NCBI GenBank assembly: GCA_035651815.1
Contig: DASRFB010000023.1
Location: forward strand, 186,001-250,000
Origin: VBDM01 sp035651815
Lineage (GTDB): Bacteria; Pseudomonadota; Gammaproteobacteria; Burkholderiales; SG8-39
Length of the DNA stretch: 64,000 bases
Direction: 5' to 3'
Of the stretch, positions 46,237 to 55,139 are shown one piece after another (positions within the stretch are counted from its first letter, which is position 1; each line of letters opens with the position of its first letter). The notes under the pieces were generated by a model that was given only the letters and a program-made list of their open reading frames with translations, made no database searches and was not told where the DNA came from. A program made the translations under genes and the position numbers.

Positions 46237-46255
46237 ACCACCGAGCCCCGGTGGT
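46237..46255 (+). terminator. Small hairpin after sspB
   Basis: ACCACCG and CGGTGGT form a 7-bp stem with a 5-base loop, 16 bases after the sspB stop, followed by ATCTT. It is a weak terminator candidate separating sspB from the kinase gene. Confidence 0.4.
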
Positions 46256-46297
46256 ATCTTGGTCCGGGTCGGGTCCCGGCGTATCTTCCCGCAGCAA

Positions 46298-47752
46298 ATG
46301 CTCGTCGACGCGTTCCGCCGCTACATCTCCGCGCGCAGCCCCGCCAAGGTGCTGCCGTACGCGGTTGCGCTCATGTTCGTGGTCGCCGCGATCAACTACG
46401 CCACCGGCCCGGACCTGTCGCTCTCCATCCTCTACCTCTTGCCCATCGCGGCGGGCACCTGGGCGGGCGGGCGCGTGACCGGCTTCTGCTTCTCGGTGCT
46501 CGCCGCGGTCCTGTGGATGACGACCGACACGCTGAACGGCCACCGCTACACGAACCCGCTCTACTTCCACTGGGAGTGGATCGTGCGGCTCGCGACGCAC
46601 ATCGTGTTCGTGGTGGTGCTCGATCACCTGAAATCGGCCCTCGCCCGGGCCGACGAGGCGCTGCAGAAGAGCGAGGGACGCTACCAGGCGCTGGTCGCGG
46701 CGCTGCCCTACGGGATCCTCGAGGTCGATCTCGGCGGGCGCATCCTGGTCGCGAACCCCGCGCTCGGAGAGATGCTGGGGTCGCCGGAAGCGCGCCTGCG
46801 CGAGCGGCCGGTCGAGGAGCTGTTCGAGGATCCCGAGAAAGCCGCGGCCGAGCCGCGCGCGCTCTCGGACCGCGGCGCCGCGGCGGTCTGCTACATGGGG
46901 CGCCTGAAGCGCGCCGACGGCGGGGCGATCGACGCGCGCGTCGACTGGGTCTGCAAGCGCGACGCGCGCGGTGCGCCCGCCGGGCACATCGCCGTGGTCA
47001 CCGACATCACCGAGCAGAAGCAGGCCGAGGAGACGAGCCGCAAGCAGGAGGAACGCCTGCAGCTCGTGTCGCGTCTGATTACGGTGGGAGAGATGGCGTC
47101 GACGCTCGCGCACGAGCTGAACCAGCCGCTCGCGTCGATCGTGAACTTCAACATGGGATGCGTGCGCCGCATACGGGCGGGGTCCTGGAACGCGCCCGAT
47201 CTGCTGGGCGCGCTCGAGCAGGCGAGCGCGCAGGCCGAGCGCGCGGGCCAGATCATCCAGCGCATCCGCGACATGGTCGCCAAGCGCGAGCCGACCCGCA
47301 CCGCGCTCGACGTGAACGCGGTCATCCGCGAGCTCGCGCGGCTGGTCGAGCTGGACGCCGCGAAGAAGGGCGTGCGCCTGGTTCTCGACCTCGCGCCGGG
47401 CCTGCCCCTGGTGCGGGCCGACAAGGTTATGATCGAGCAGGTGATCCTGAATCTCGTCAAGAACGCCGTGGAGGCCATGGAGCAAACCGATCCGGAGCAG
47501 CGCCAGGTGACCATGCGGTCGGCCGTGAACGGCGGCCGCGCGGTCGAGATCGCGCTCACCGATCGCGGCATCGGCGTGCCGCAGGAGCTCTGCGACGGGC
47601 AGTTCACGCCGTTCTTCACGACCAAGCGCGACGGCATGGGACTGGGCCTCTCGATCTGCCGCTCGATCATCGAGTTCCACGACGGCCGCCTCGCCGCGAA
47701 CCGCAATCCGCAGGGCGGCAGTACCTTCCGTTTCACACTACCGATGGCATGA
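46298..47752 (+). CDS. PAS-domain sensor histidine kinase (FixL/TtrS-like)
   Basis: A 484-residue kinase. Residues 1 to about 110 hold four helices (VLPYAVALMFVVAAINYATG is the first). A PAS domain follows (about 130-250, RYQALVAALPYGILEVDLGG). The H-box ASTLAHELNQPLASI has His272 and belongs to the FixL/DctB/TtrS type. The ATPase domain has LVKNAVEAMEQ and a G-box DGMGLGLSICRSI. I see no FixL heme-pocket signature, so oxygen sensing is not supported. The ATG at 46298 is preferred over a TTG at 46259. It overlaps its regulator by 4 bases. Confidence 0.9.
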   Translation: MLVDAFRRYISARSPAKVLPYAVALMFVVAAINYATGPDLSLSILYLLPIAAGTWAGGRVTGFCFSVLAAVLWMTTDTLNGHRYTNPLYFHWEWIVRLATHIVFVVVLDHLKSALARADEALQKSEGRYQALVAALPYGILEVDLGGRILVANPALGEMLGSPEARLRERPVEELFEDPEKAAAEPRALSDRGAAAVCYMGRLKRADGGAIDARVDWVCKRDARGAPAGHIAVVTDITEQKQAEETSRKQEERLQLVSRLITVGEMASTLAHELNQPLASIVNFNMGCVRRIRAGSWNAPDLLGALEQASAQAERAGQIIQRIRDMVAKREPTRTALDVNAVIRELARLVELDAAKKGVRLVLDLAPGLPLVRADKVMIEQVILNLVKNAVEAMEQTDPEQRQVTMRSAVNGGRAVEIALTDRGIGVPQELCDGQFTPFFTTKRDGMGLGLSICRSIIEFHDGRLAANRNPQGGSTFRFTLPMA

Positions 47753-48375
47753 ACATGAGCAAACCGCTGATCTACATCGTCGACGACGACGACACTTTCC
47801 GCAAATCGCTGCAATGGCTGCTCGAATCGGTGGGCCTCGCGGTCCGCACGTTCACGAACGCGGCCGAGTTCCTCGACAACTACGTGCCCGGCTCGCCCGG
47901 CTGCCTCGTGCTCGACATCCGCATGCCGGGCATGAGCGGCCTGCAGCTGCAGGACCTGCTAGCAGGGCGCGGGATCGGCCTGCCCGTGATCTTCCTCACG
48001 GGCCACGGCGACGTGCCGATGGCGGTAGCCGCGGTGAAGAAGGGCGCGCTCGACTTCATCCAGAAGCCCTACAACGACCAGCAGCTGCTCGACCTCGTGA
48101 ACTCGGCGCTCAAGCGCGACGCCGAGCTGCGCGAGCAGGAGGCGCGCAGCCACCAGATCGCGAGCCTGGTCGGCTCCATGACGCCGCGCGAGCGCGAGGT
48201 GATGGACGCGGTCGTCTCCGGGAAGTCGAACAAGATCATCGCCGAGGAGCTCGGCGTGACCATCAAGACGGTCGAGGCGCATCGCGCCCGCGTCATGGAG
48301 AAGATGGGCGCGGATTCGCTCGCGCATCTCGTGCATCTCGTGATGACCGCCCGCGGAGCACGCGTCACGACCTGA
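47749..48375 (+). CDS. LuxR-type response regulator (FixJ-like)
   Basis: A 208-residue regulator with a receiver domain (phospho-Asp56 in LVLDIRMPG, Thr in FLTGHGDVPMAV, Lys in FIQKPY) and a LuxR-type helix-turn-helix (MTPREREVMDAVVSGKSNKI, then KTVEAHRARVMEKMGA). Its ATG overlaps the kinase stop (ATGA), so the pair is coupled. Targets are not apparent from the sequence. Such pairs respond to redox, tetrathionate, styrene or oxygen in other bacteria. Confidence 0.93.
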   Translation: MNMSKPLIYIVDDDDTFRKSLQWLLESVGLAVRTFTNAAEFLDNYVPGSPGCLVLDIRMPGMSGLQLQDLLAGRGIGLPVIFLTGHGDVPMAVAAVKKGALDFIQKPYNDQQLLDLVNSALKRDAELREQEARSHQIASLVGSMTPREREVMDAVVSGKSNKIIAEELGVTIKTVEAHRARVMEKMGADSLAHLVHLVMTARGARVTT

Positions 48376-48401
48376 GCCGCGGAGGGCTCCGGAGCGTCCG
48401 G

Positions 48402-48407
48402 TATAAT
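48402..48407 (+). promoter_or_regulatory. -10 box of tRNA-Thr
   Basis: A perfect TATAAT ends 9 bases before the first base of the tRNA. The -35 region is not close to consensus and is GC-rich. Confidence 0.7.
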
Positions 48408-48416
48408 CGCCGGCGT

Positions 48417-48492
48417 GCCGGGTTAGCTCAGCTGGTAGAGCAGCTGATTTGTAATCAGAAGGTCGGGGGTTCGACTCCTCTACCCGGCACCA
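48417..48492 (+). tRNA. tRNA-Thr(TGT)
   Basis: A 76-base tRNA with encoded CCA. The acceptor stem pairs GCCGGGT with ACCCGGC, the D-loop is AGCTCAGCTGGTAGAGC, the anticodon stem is CTGAT/ATCAG with loop TTTGTAA (anticodon TGT, threonine), and the T-loop is GGTTCGACTCC. The discriminator base is A. The Bug receptor gene converges on it with 7 bases between. Confidence 0.97.
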
Positions 48493-48499
48493 TCGGGCG

Positions 48500-49408
48500 C
48501 TACTCCAGGTTGATGCCCGCGCTCAGCTTCTTCCAGTACTCGGTGTGGAACCCGTACCACTTCTGCAGGTCCTCGTAGGCGGTCTGCGCCGGGACGCAGA
48601 AGTCGACCGCGTACGCGTCGCGCACGGTCTTGCGCTTCGCGGCCTCGCTGAAGATGCCGTAGATCTCGCGCGCCTTCTCCTCCGGGAACCGGCCGACCGG
48701 CACGACCAGGTGGTGCCCGACGTCCATCTGGGCGAACGCCTGCGGGAAGCCTTCGCTCACGAGCGTGCGATAGCCGCTCACGGTCTTGGGTCCGGTGATG
48801 CCCAGGATGTTGACCGCGCCCTTGTCCTTCTTCTTGGTCCATTGCTCGGCTTCGCTGATGAAGCCGATGTGGAAGTCGGTATTGCCGCCGACCATGGAGA
48901 ACATCGAGTCCGTGGTGGACTTGAAGGGGATGATATTGAGGTTCGGGAACTTCTTCTGCAGCTGCAGCGCGGCGAGATGCGTGGTGACGCCGAGCCCGCT
49001 CACCCCCACCGTGACCGGCTTGCCCGTGACTTCCTTCCAGTCGGTGTACTTGACGCTCGTCACGGCCATCGACGCCGTGCAGTGGTTGAACAGCTCCTGG
49101 AACCGGCCGAGGTCGTAGCTCTCCTTCGGATACACGTTGGGGCGGATGAAGAACGCGGTGCTGTGCGCGAGGATGGTGTTCGGCGTGTTCAGCACGTAGT
49201 TGCTGGCGATGGCGCCGCCCGCTCCGGGCCGCGCGTCGAAGACGAACTGGTACTTGTCCTGGATCGCGTTCGCCTCGACGGTCAGCGCGCGGTGATAGTT
49301 CGCGACGCTGTCCGCGATGTTGTACGCGTAGATGATGGTGATGGTCTCCCTGGCCTGCGCCGCGGCCGCGGCGCACAGCAGGACGAACGCGAAGAGCGCT
49401 CTCGACAT
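48500..49408 (-). CDS. Tripartite tricarboxylate transporter (Bug-type) solute-binding protein
   Basis: A 302-residue periplasmic binding protein with a signal peptide (MSRALFAFVLLCAAAAAQAR). The Bug-family layout is visible: FDARPGAGGAIASNYVLNTP near 56, IGFISEAEQWTKKK and the C-terminal dimer region. It lacks the genes for its membrane partners TctA and TctB, so it is an orphan, as is very common in betaproteobacteria. AGGGAG precedes the ATG. The ligand cannot be predicted. Confidence 0.85.
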   Translation of the reverse strand: MSRALFAFVLLCAAAAAQARETITIIYAYNIADSVANYHRALTVEANAIQDKYQFVFDARPGAGGAIASNYVLNTPNTILAHSTAFFIRPNVYPKESYDLGRFQELFNHCTASMAVTSVKYTDWKEVTGKPVTVGVSGLGVTTHLAALQLQKKFPNLNIIPFKSTTDSMFSMVGGNTDFHIGFISEAEQWTKKKDKGAVNILGITGPKTVSGYRTLVSEGFPQAFAQMDVGHHLVVPVGRFPEEKAREIYGIFSEAAKRKTVRDAYAVDFCVPAQTAYEDLQKWYGFHTEYWKKLSAGINLE

Positions 49409-49433
49409 CGTTTTCTCCCTTGGTTGTGAATGA

Positions 49434-50594
49434 TCAGGATCGCGGCGGCTTGCGGACCTGGAACTTCGCGAGCACCTGCATCAGGTTGCGTCCGTCGCCG
49501 GTCTGCATCGAGCCGAGGATCGTGCGCACGAGCTGGCCGGCCGCCTGCTCGCGTCCGCCCCGGCGCAGGAGCAGGCTCTGCGCGAAGCGCGCCGAGAAGC
49601 ACTCGTCGTTCAGCCCGAGCGCGCGCCGGATGCGTTCCTTGGCCGCCTCGACCTGGCCCTGCATGGCGGCGACCACGGCGAGGCCCCCGTGCGTCTCGGC
49701 GAAGTTGCGGTCGAGCTCGAGCGCCCGGGCGAAGCTCGCCTCGGCGGCAATCGTGTCCTGCCGCAGGATCTGGCACCACGCGAGCGCGTGCCAGGAGCCG
49801 ACGTGCGTCGGCATGTTCTGGACGCCCGCGGCGAGGCTGGTCTCGGCGGCCGCGAGATCGAGCCCCAGCATCTGCGCGAGGCCCTGGCCGACCCAGGCGC
49901 GGCCGCTGCGCGGGTTCTTCTCGAGCGCGCGGCGGAAATAGCCGGTGGCCTGCTCGACGTCCTCCTCGCCCAGCGCGGCCGTTCCCATCGTCACGAGCGC
50001 GTCGGGCACCTCCACGCCGAGGTCCATCGATTTGCGCGCGGCTTCCTTCGCCTGGACCATCTTGTCGGCGTCGACGTAGAGCGTCGAGAGCGCCGCGAGC
50101 ACCGGGGCCTGCCGCGGATCCTTCTCGAGCTGGGCCTCGGCGTACGCGATCGCGGCGTCGATCTGGCCGAGGTAGTGCAGCGCGCGCAGGTAGAGCGCGC
50201 GGATCTCGGGCACGCGATCGGCGTGCACGAGGACGAGCTCCAGCTCCTGCTTCGCCTCCGCGTACTTGCCCTGCGCGAGCAGGCAGTAGGCGAGCCGCAC
50301 GCGCGGCTCCGGCTCGCTCACCCTTTCGACGAGCGAGCGGAACGTGCGCTCGCCCTCGGCGGCGTCGCCCGCGGCGAGCTCGAGGCAGCCCCTGCGATAG
50401 ATGAAGTAGGGATCCGAGGGCAAGGTCGACAGCGCGCGCCCCACCCATTTCATGCCGCGCTGGATCTCGCCGACCTCGAGCGAAAGGTCGATCGCCCGCG
50501 CCAGCAGCTGCGGATTGTCGGGATCGGCGTCGAGGAAAGCGGCGCAGCGATCGAGCGCGTCTCGCGGATTGTTCGCCATAGCGACGGTCACCAT
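49434..50594 (-). CDS. TPR-repeat protein of unknown role
   Basis: A 386-residue soluble protein made of about ten TPR-like helix pairs from end to end (AIDLSLEVGEIQRGMKWVGR, AYCLLAQGKYAEAKQELELV, ATGYFRRALEKNPRSGRAWV). No signal peptide or catalytic domain is visible. It lies 25 bases upstream of the Bug receptor gene in the same direction, probably co-transcribed, and is divergent from the flagellar operon. The start could be 50594 or the ATG at 50579; the latter removes five residues. A link to the flagellar genes is possible but untested. Confidence 0.8.
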   Translation of the reverse strand: MVTVAMANNPRDALDRCAAFLDADPDNPQLLARAIDLSLEVGEIQRGMKWVGRALSTLPSDPYFIYRRGCLELAAGDAAEGERTFRSLVERVSEPEPRVRLAYCLLAQGKYAEAKQELELVLVHADRVPEIRALYLRALHYLGQIDAAIAYAEAQLEKDPRQAPVLAALSTLYVDADKMVQAKEAARKSMDLGVEVPDALVTMGTAALGEEDVEQATGYFRRALEKNPRSGRAWVGQGLAQMLGLDLAAAETSLAAGVQNMPTHVGSWHALAWCQILRQDTIAAEASFARALELDRNFAETHGGLAVVAAMQGQVEAAKERIRRALGLNDECFSARFAQSLLLRRGGREQAAGQLVRTILGSMQTGDGRNLMQVLAKFQVRKPPRS

Positions 50595-50955
50595 AGTCGG
50601 CGGCGCCTTTCCCAGGAGACGGCGCTCGCCTCAAGCGCCGATGCTACCAAACGTTCTGCCGGCTGGAACATGTATCGCCCGGATCCGGTCCGGCTAAGCA
50701 ACGTCAGAAAAATGAAAGTCGCGCCGCGCGCCCGCTTCCGACTCACGCCATTCCGCGTAAGCGCAGACGCGACAAAGAAAAACCCGGTCTTCACGCGAAC
50801 CGCGCGCACGCACATGCGCCTGTCATTTTCGACAGTAGACACGCAAATCCCATGTTGTGAAAAATATCCGTGCGGCCAGAAAAATGTTTAGCCAGGCGAA
50901 AAGCCGTCAGCATTCCGCCCCTGCAGGGCGCGACAGAACAAAGGGAGCAGAAGCA
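50595..50955. promoter_or_regulatory. 361-base intergenic region before the flagellar operon
   Basis: This is the only gap over 300 bases in the window. It is more A-rich than its surroundings (50701-50900). It holds a weak sigma-54-like match on the plus strand at 50664-50678 (TGGAAC-ATGTA-TCGC, GG and GC correctly spaced) and a small inverted repeat TGTC-N6-GACA near 50821. No sigma-28 box of the GCCGATAA type at proper spacing was found. A short in-frame extension of fliQ into this region is not convincing as protein. Confidence 0.4.
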
Positions 50956-51222
50956 GTGACCGGCGATTTCGCAGCGCAGCTGCTCGCGCAGATGCTTTGG
51001 ACGGCCGTGCTCATCTCCGCGCCGCTGCTCGGCCTGACCCTGATCGTCGGCCTCGTCATCAGCATCTTCCAGGTCGTCACGCAGGTCCAGGAAGTCTCGC
51101 TCGTCTTCGTTCCCAAGATCCTCGCGGCGGTGCTCGCGCTCGCGGTGTTCGGCCCGTGGATGCTGAGGAAGCTCGTCGGCTTCGCCGCGAACCTCATCGG
51201 CAGCATCCCCGGCTACTTCTGA
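50956..51222 (+). CDS. fliQ: Flagellar export apparatus protein FliQ
   Basis: An 88-residue protein with two helices (MLWTAVLISAPLLGLTLIVG and ILAAVLALAVFGPWMLRKLV), the size and layout of FliQ, part of the export gate. GVISIFQ-type motif appears as GLVISIFQVVTQVQEVSL. I chose the GTG at 50956, which has GGGAG 9 bases upstream and gives the normal length; an upstream in-frame ATG (50857) would add 33 non-homologous residues. Confidence 0.92.
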   Translation: MTGDFAAQLLAQMLWTAVLISAPLLGLTLIVGLVISIFQVVTQVQEVSLVFVPKILAAVLALAVFGPWMLRKLVGFAANLIGSIPGYF

Positions 51223-51230
51223 GACGCGCA

Positions 51231-51998
51231 ATGTCGCTCACCCTGGACACCGGCTGGCTCGTGGTCGTCTTCCTGATCTCGCTGCGGCTCGGCGCCCTGT
51301 TCGTGCTCGCGCCGGGACTCGGGGCGATACAGGCGCCGGGCCCCTTCCGCGTGTTCCTCGTGGTCGCGCTCGCGGCGGCGCTCGTGCCGCTCGTGCAGAT
51401 CCCGGCGTCCGCGCAGGCGATCGCGGGCTCCCCGGGCGCGCTGCTCTCGTCGGCGCTGAACGAGCTCGTCGTCGGGGCTCTGCTCGCGTTCGGCCTGTTC
51501 GCCGCGTTCGGCGCCTTCATGATCGCGGGGCGCGCAATCGACGTGCAGATCGGCTTCGGCGTCGCGAGCCTGCTCGACCCGGTGTCGCGCACGCACGGGC
51601 CCTTGCTCGGCACGGCGCTCAACCTCGCGGGCCTCGCCGTGTTCCTCGCGGCGGACGGGCACCATCTGCTGCTGCGCGGGCTCGCGCTGTCCTTCGAGCG
51701 GGTGCCGCCCGGGGGCGGGCTGCCCGGCTTCGACCTCGGCGCGATCGCGGCGCAGTTCGGCGTCGCGTTCTCGCTCGGCCTCGCGATCGCCGCGCCGGTG
51801 CTGGCGCTGCTGCTGATGATCGACCTCGGGCTGTCGGTGATGTCGCGCACCATGCCCCAATGGAACGTCTTCTTCGTATCGATGCCGGCGAAGATCTTCG
51901 CCGGTCTCGCGGTGCTGGCGCTCTCGATCCCGCACCTGGGACCGGTGATGAACCGGCTGTTCGCTTCCGTCTTCCGGTTCTGGGACCAGGTGTTGCCC
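51231..51998 (+). CDS. fliR: Flagellar export apparatus protein FliR
   Basis: A 255-256-residue membrane protein with six helices, beginning MSLTLDTGWLVVVFLISLRL. Visible FliR features are LGAIQAPGPFRVFLVVALAA, AIDVQIGFGVASLLDP near 103 and the C-terminal MPQWNVFFVSMPAKIFAGLA. It caps the FliP/FliQ gate. The stop codon (TGA, 51999-52001) is followed one base later by flhB. fliP is not upstream of fliQ as it usually is. Confidence 0.92.
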
Positions 51999-52002
51999 TG
52001 AC

Positions 52003-53094
52003 ATGGCCGAGCAGCAGGAACAGGGATCGGAAGAGGCGACGCCGTTCAAGCTGCGCGAGGCGCAGAAGCGCGGCTCCGTGGCGAAGAGCATGGACGTCAA
52101 CTCGCTCGCCGCGATCGCCGTGCTCGCGGCGGTGATCGGCATCTGGGGCAAGTCGCTCGCGCGCGACCACCTGGTGCTGTCGCGGCACGTGATCGAGTTC
52201 GCCGGCCGGCTCGAGTTCTCGCCGTCGAACGTCCTCGCCTGGCTCGGGACCGTCGGGTGGGCGGCGCTCGCGGGGCTGCTGCCGCTGTTCGTGCTGCTCA
52301 TGGCGCTCGGCGTGCTCGCGAGCCTGCTGCAGACCGGACCCGTGTTCAGCACCCAGCCGCTCAAGCCCGACTTCAACCGACTGAATCCCGTCGAGGGCCT
52401 GAAGCGGCTGCTCTCTAAGAAGCTGCTGTTCGAGTCGATCAAGGGCGTGCTGAAGATGGCGCTCCTCGGCACGGCGCTCTACCTGGTGATCTCGCGCACG
52501 CTGGAGTCCTTCAGCCTGATGACGCAGGTCGACCCGCGCGGCCTGCTGCCGGTGCTCATCCACGAGGCGATGCGCGTGATCGCGGCGCTGCTGCCGCTCG
52601 TGGCGCTCATCGCCTTCGCCGACTTCGCCTGGACGCGCTGGGACTTCCGCGGCCGCATGCGCATGAGCCGGCGCGAGCTGCGCGACGAGGTGAAGCAGCG
52701 CGAGGGCGACCCGCGCATCAAGTCGCGCATCAAGGAGCTGCGCCAGGAGATGCTCAAGCGCGGCAAGGCGCTGAAGCGGGTGAAGGACGCCGACGTCCTG
52801 ATCACCAACCCGACGCGCCTCGCGGTCGCGCTCGTCTACCGCAAGGGCGAGATGAGCGCGCCGCGCATCGTCGCCAAGGGCGCGGGCGACCTCGCCGCGG
52901 CGATGCGCGCGCTGGCGCGCAGGAGCGGCGTACCGATCGTCGAGAACCGGCTGCTCGCGCGCCGGCTGTTCCGCGCGGCGAGCCTCGAGAAGCCGATCCC
53001 GGAGGACACCTACCCGGAGGTCGCGCGCGTGCTCGCCTGGATCTACGCGGCGCGCGGTCCCGCGGCCGCCGCGGCCGGGGGCGCCCCGTGCTGA
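52003..53094 (+). CDS. flhB: Flagellar export switch protein FlhB with NPTR instead of NPTH
   Basis: A 363-residue protein: four helices (about 30-210) and a cytoplasmic domain. The N-terminus EEATPFKLREAQKRGSVAKS is typical. The autocleavage site reads NPTR at residues 269-272 (VLITNPTRLAVALVYRKGEM), where nearly all FlhB/YscU proteins have NPTH. The rest of the C-domain (APRIVAKGAGDLAAAMRALA) is normal. Cleavage between Asn and Pro sets the change from rod/hook to filament export, so the Arg is notable. The protein overlaps flhA by 7 bases. Confidence 0.93.
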   Translation: MAEQQEQGSEEATPFKLREAQKRGSVAKSMDVNSLAAIAVLAAVIGIWGKSLARDHLVLSRHVIEFAGRLEFSPSNVLAWLGTVGWAALAGLLPLFVLLMALGVLASLLQTGPVFSTQPLKPDFNRLNPVEGLKRLLSKKLLFESIKGVLKMALLGTALYLVISRTLESFSLMTQVDPRGLLPVLIHEAMRVIAALLPLVALIAFADFAWTRWDFRGRMRMSRRELRDEVKQREGDPRIKSRIKELRQEMLKRGKALKRVKDADVLITNPTRLAVALVYRKGEMSAPRIVAKGAGDLAAAMRALARRSGVPIVENRLLARRLFRAASLEKPIPEDTYPEVARVLAWIYAARGPAAAAAGGAPC

Positions 53095-55139
53095 ACACGC
53101 TGCACCGCATCGTCGGACGCCACGCCGACCTGGTGCTGGTCGTGCTGATGGTCTGCATCCTGATCGTCCTGTTCACGCCGATCCCGCCGCAGCTGCTCGA
53201 TTTCCTGATCCTCGCGAACTTCTGCTTCGCGCTGCTGCTGCTGCTCCTCACGTTCTACATGGAGAAGCCGGTCGAGTTCTCCACCTTCCCGTCGCTGCTG
53301 CTGATCGCGACCCTGTTCCGCCTGTCGCTCAACATCGCGGCCTCGCGCCTCATCTTCTCGAGCGCCGACGCCGGCAAGGTGATCGCCGCGATCGGCTCGT
53401 ACGTGGTCGGCGGCAACTACATCGTCGGCCTGATCGTGTTCGTGATCCTGGTGGTGGTGCAGTACGTCGTCGTGACCAACGGCGCGCAGCGCGTGGCCGA
53501 GGTCGCCGCCCGCTTCACCCTGGACAGCATGCCCGGTCAGCAGATGAGCATCGACGCCGACCTCAACATGGGCTTCATCGACCAGGCCGAGGCGCAGCGC
53601 CGGCGCAAGAACCTCGAGAAGGAGGCGAACTTCTACGGCGCCATGGACGGCGCGAGCAAGTTCGTGAAGGGCGACGCGATCGCCGGCATCATCATCCTGC
53701 TCGTCGACATCGTCGGCGGCCTCGCGATCGGCATCGCGCAGCTCGGCATGCGCTGGGACGAGGCGCTGCAGACCTTCACGCTGCTCACCATCGGCGACGG
53801 CATCGTCACGCAGGTTCCCGCCCTGGTGATCGCGATCGGCACCGGCATCATCGTCACGCGCTCGGCGTCGGACGACCGCCTCAGCGCCGAGATCACCAGG
53901 CAGGTGCTGTCGTACCCGAAGACGCTCGGGCTCGTCGGCTTCGCGCTCTTCGGCCTGATGGTGCTGCCGGGCATCCCGGTGGTCCCGGTACTGCTGCTCA
54001 TGGCCATCGCGTCGATCGTGGGCTACTTCGCGATGCGCGGGGCGGCGGCCCGCGCGCCGGCCGCGAAGGCCGAGGCGAAGGCGAAGGCGCCGAAGGGCGA
54101 GGGCGACGAGCTCTACGACATGCTCGCCATCGAGCCGATCGAGGCGCGGGTCGGGCAGAACCTGGTCCCGCTGCTCGGCGGCGACGACCACCTGCTGATC
54201 GAGAGGATCTCGGCGTTCCGCAAGCAGTACGCGCTCGACTTCGGCTTCGTCGTTCCCAAGGTGCGCATCAAGGACGAGAAGAAGCTGAACCCGAACGCGT
54301 ACCAGATCTGCATCTTCGGCGTGAGCTTCGCGCAGGGCGAGCTGCTCGCCGACCGCACGCTCGCCATCCACCCCGGCGCCGAGCGGCGCAAGCTCCCCGG
54401 CGTCGAGACCAAGGACCCGACCTACGGCTTGCCCGCCGTGTGGATCACCGAGGAGCATCGCGGCGCGGCGCGCTCGGCGGGGTACACGCTGGTCGACCCG
54501 ACCACCGTGTTCATCACGCACCTCTCCGAGGTCGTGCGCCAGAACGCGGCCGAGCTGCTCACGCGCTCGGAGACCGAGCGCCTGATCGCCCGCGTGCGCC
54601 AGTCGCAGCCCGGGCTCGTCGACGAGCTGGTGCCGACGATCCTCACGCTGTCGGAGGTGCAGAAGGTGCTGCAGAACCTGCTGCGCGAGAAAGTCCCCGT
54701 GCGCAACCTCGAGGCGGTGCTCGAGGTGCTCGCCGACTACGGCCGGCAGAAGAAGGACGCGGACGTGCTCACCGAGCTGGTGCGCCAGAAGCTCGGCTCG
54801 GTGATCTGCCAGTCGCTCGCCACCGGCGGCTCCGAGCTGCACGTGCTCACCTTCGATCCGGCGGTGGAGAACGCGATCGCCTCGAGTCTCAAGTCGGTCG
54901 AGGAGCGCACCACGCTCGTGCTCGAGCCCAAGTTCGCCGAGCAGATCGTCGGGCGCATGGCGGCGCAGGTCGAGCGCATGATGAAGAGCAACATGCTGCC
55001 GGTGCTGCTGTGCGCGCCGGAGCTGCGCCGGCACGTGCGGCAGGTCACGCAGCGCGTGATCCCGCACCTCTCGATCGTGGCGCTCACCGAGGTGCCGAAC
55101 AACGTGAGCCTGCGCTCCTTCGGCGTGGTGACGGTATGA
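53088..55139 (+). CDS. flhA: Flagellar export gate protein FlhA
   Basis: A 683-residue export gate protein with about eight helices in the first 320 residues and a cytoplasmic domain. The FHIPEP-region equivalent MPGQQMSIDADLNMGFIDQA is present, as are STFPSLLLIATLFRLSLNIA and the C-domain stretch LSEVVRQNAAELLTRSETER. The start is GTG, inside the end of flhB. Length is normal (about 690). Confidence 0.96.
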   Translation: MLNTLHRIVGRHADLVLVVLMVCILIVLFTPIPPQLLDFLILANFCFALLLLLLTFYMEKPVEFSTFPSLLLIATLFRLSLNIAASRLIFSSADAGKVIAAIGSYVVGGNYIVGLIVFVILVVVQYVVVTNGAQRVAEVAARFTLDSMPGQQMSIDADLNMGFIDQAEAQRRRKNLEKEANFYGAMDGASKFVKGDAIAGIIILLVDIVGGLAIGIAQLGMRWDEALQTFTLLTIGDGIVTQVPALVIAIGTGIIVTRSASDDRLSAEITRQVLSYPKTLGLVGFALFGLMVLPGIPVVPVLLLMAIASIVGYFAMRGAAARAPAAKAEAKAKAPKGEGDELYDMLAIEPIEARVGQNLVPLLGGDDHLLIERISAFRKQYALDFGFVVPKVRIKDEKKLNPNAYQICIFGVSFAQGELLADRTLAIHPGAERRKLPGVETKDPTYGLPAVWITEEHRGAARSAGYTLVDPTTVFITHLSEVVRQNAAELLTRSETERLIARVRQSQPGLVDELVPTILTLSEVQKVLQNLLREKVPVRNLEAVLEVLADYGRQKKDADVLTELVRQKLGSVICQSLATGGSELHVLTFDPAVENAIASSLKSVEERTTLVLEPKFAEQIVGRMAAQVERMMKSNMLPVLLCAPELRRHVRQVTQRVIPHLSIVALTEVPNNVSLRSFGVVTV

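Noticed and set aside
46298..47752. Naming the kinase FixL and predicting oxygen sensing
   Set aside because: The H-box type is FixL-like, but I see no heme-binding PAS signature and no nitrogen-fixation genes nearby.
50637..50650. Sigma-28-type promoter before fliQ (GCCGATGC)
   Set aside because: Only part of the -10 matches and no -35 lies at the required distance.
53043..55067. Open frame of 674 codons on the minus strand across flhA
   Set aside because: Same reason; flhA is unambiguous on the plus strand.
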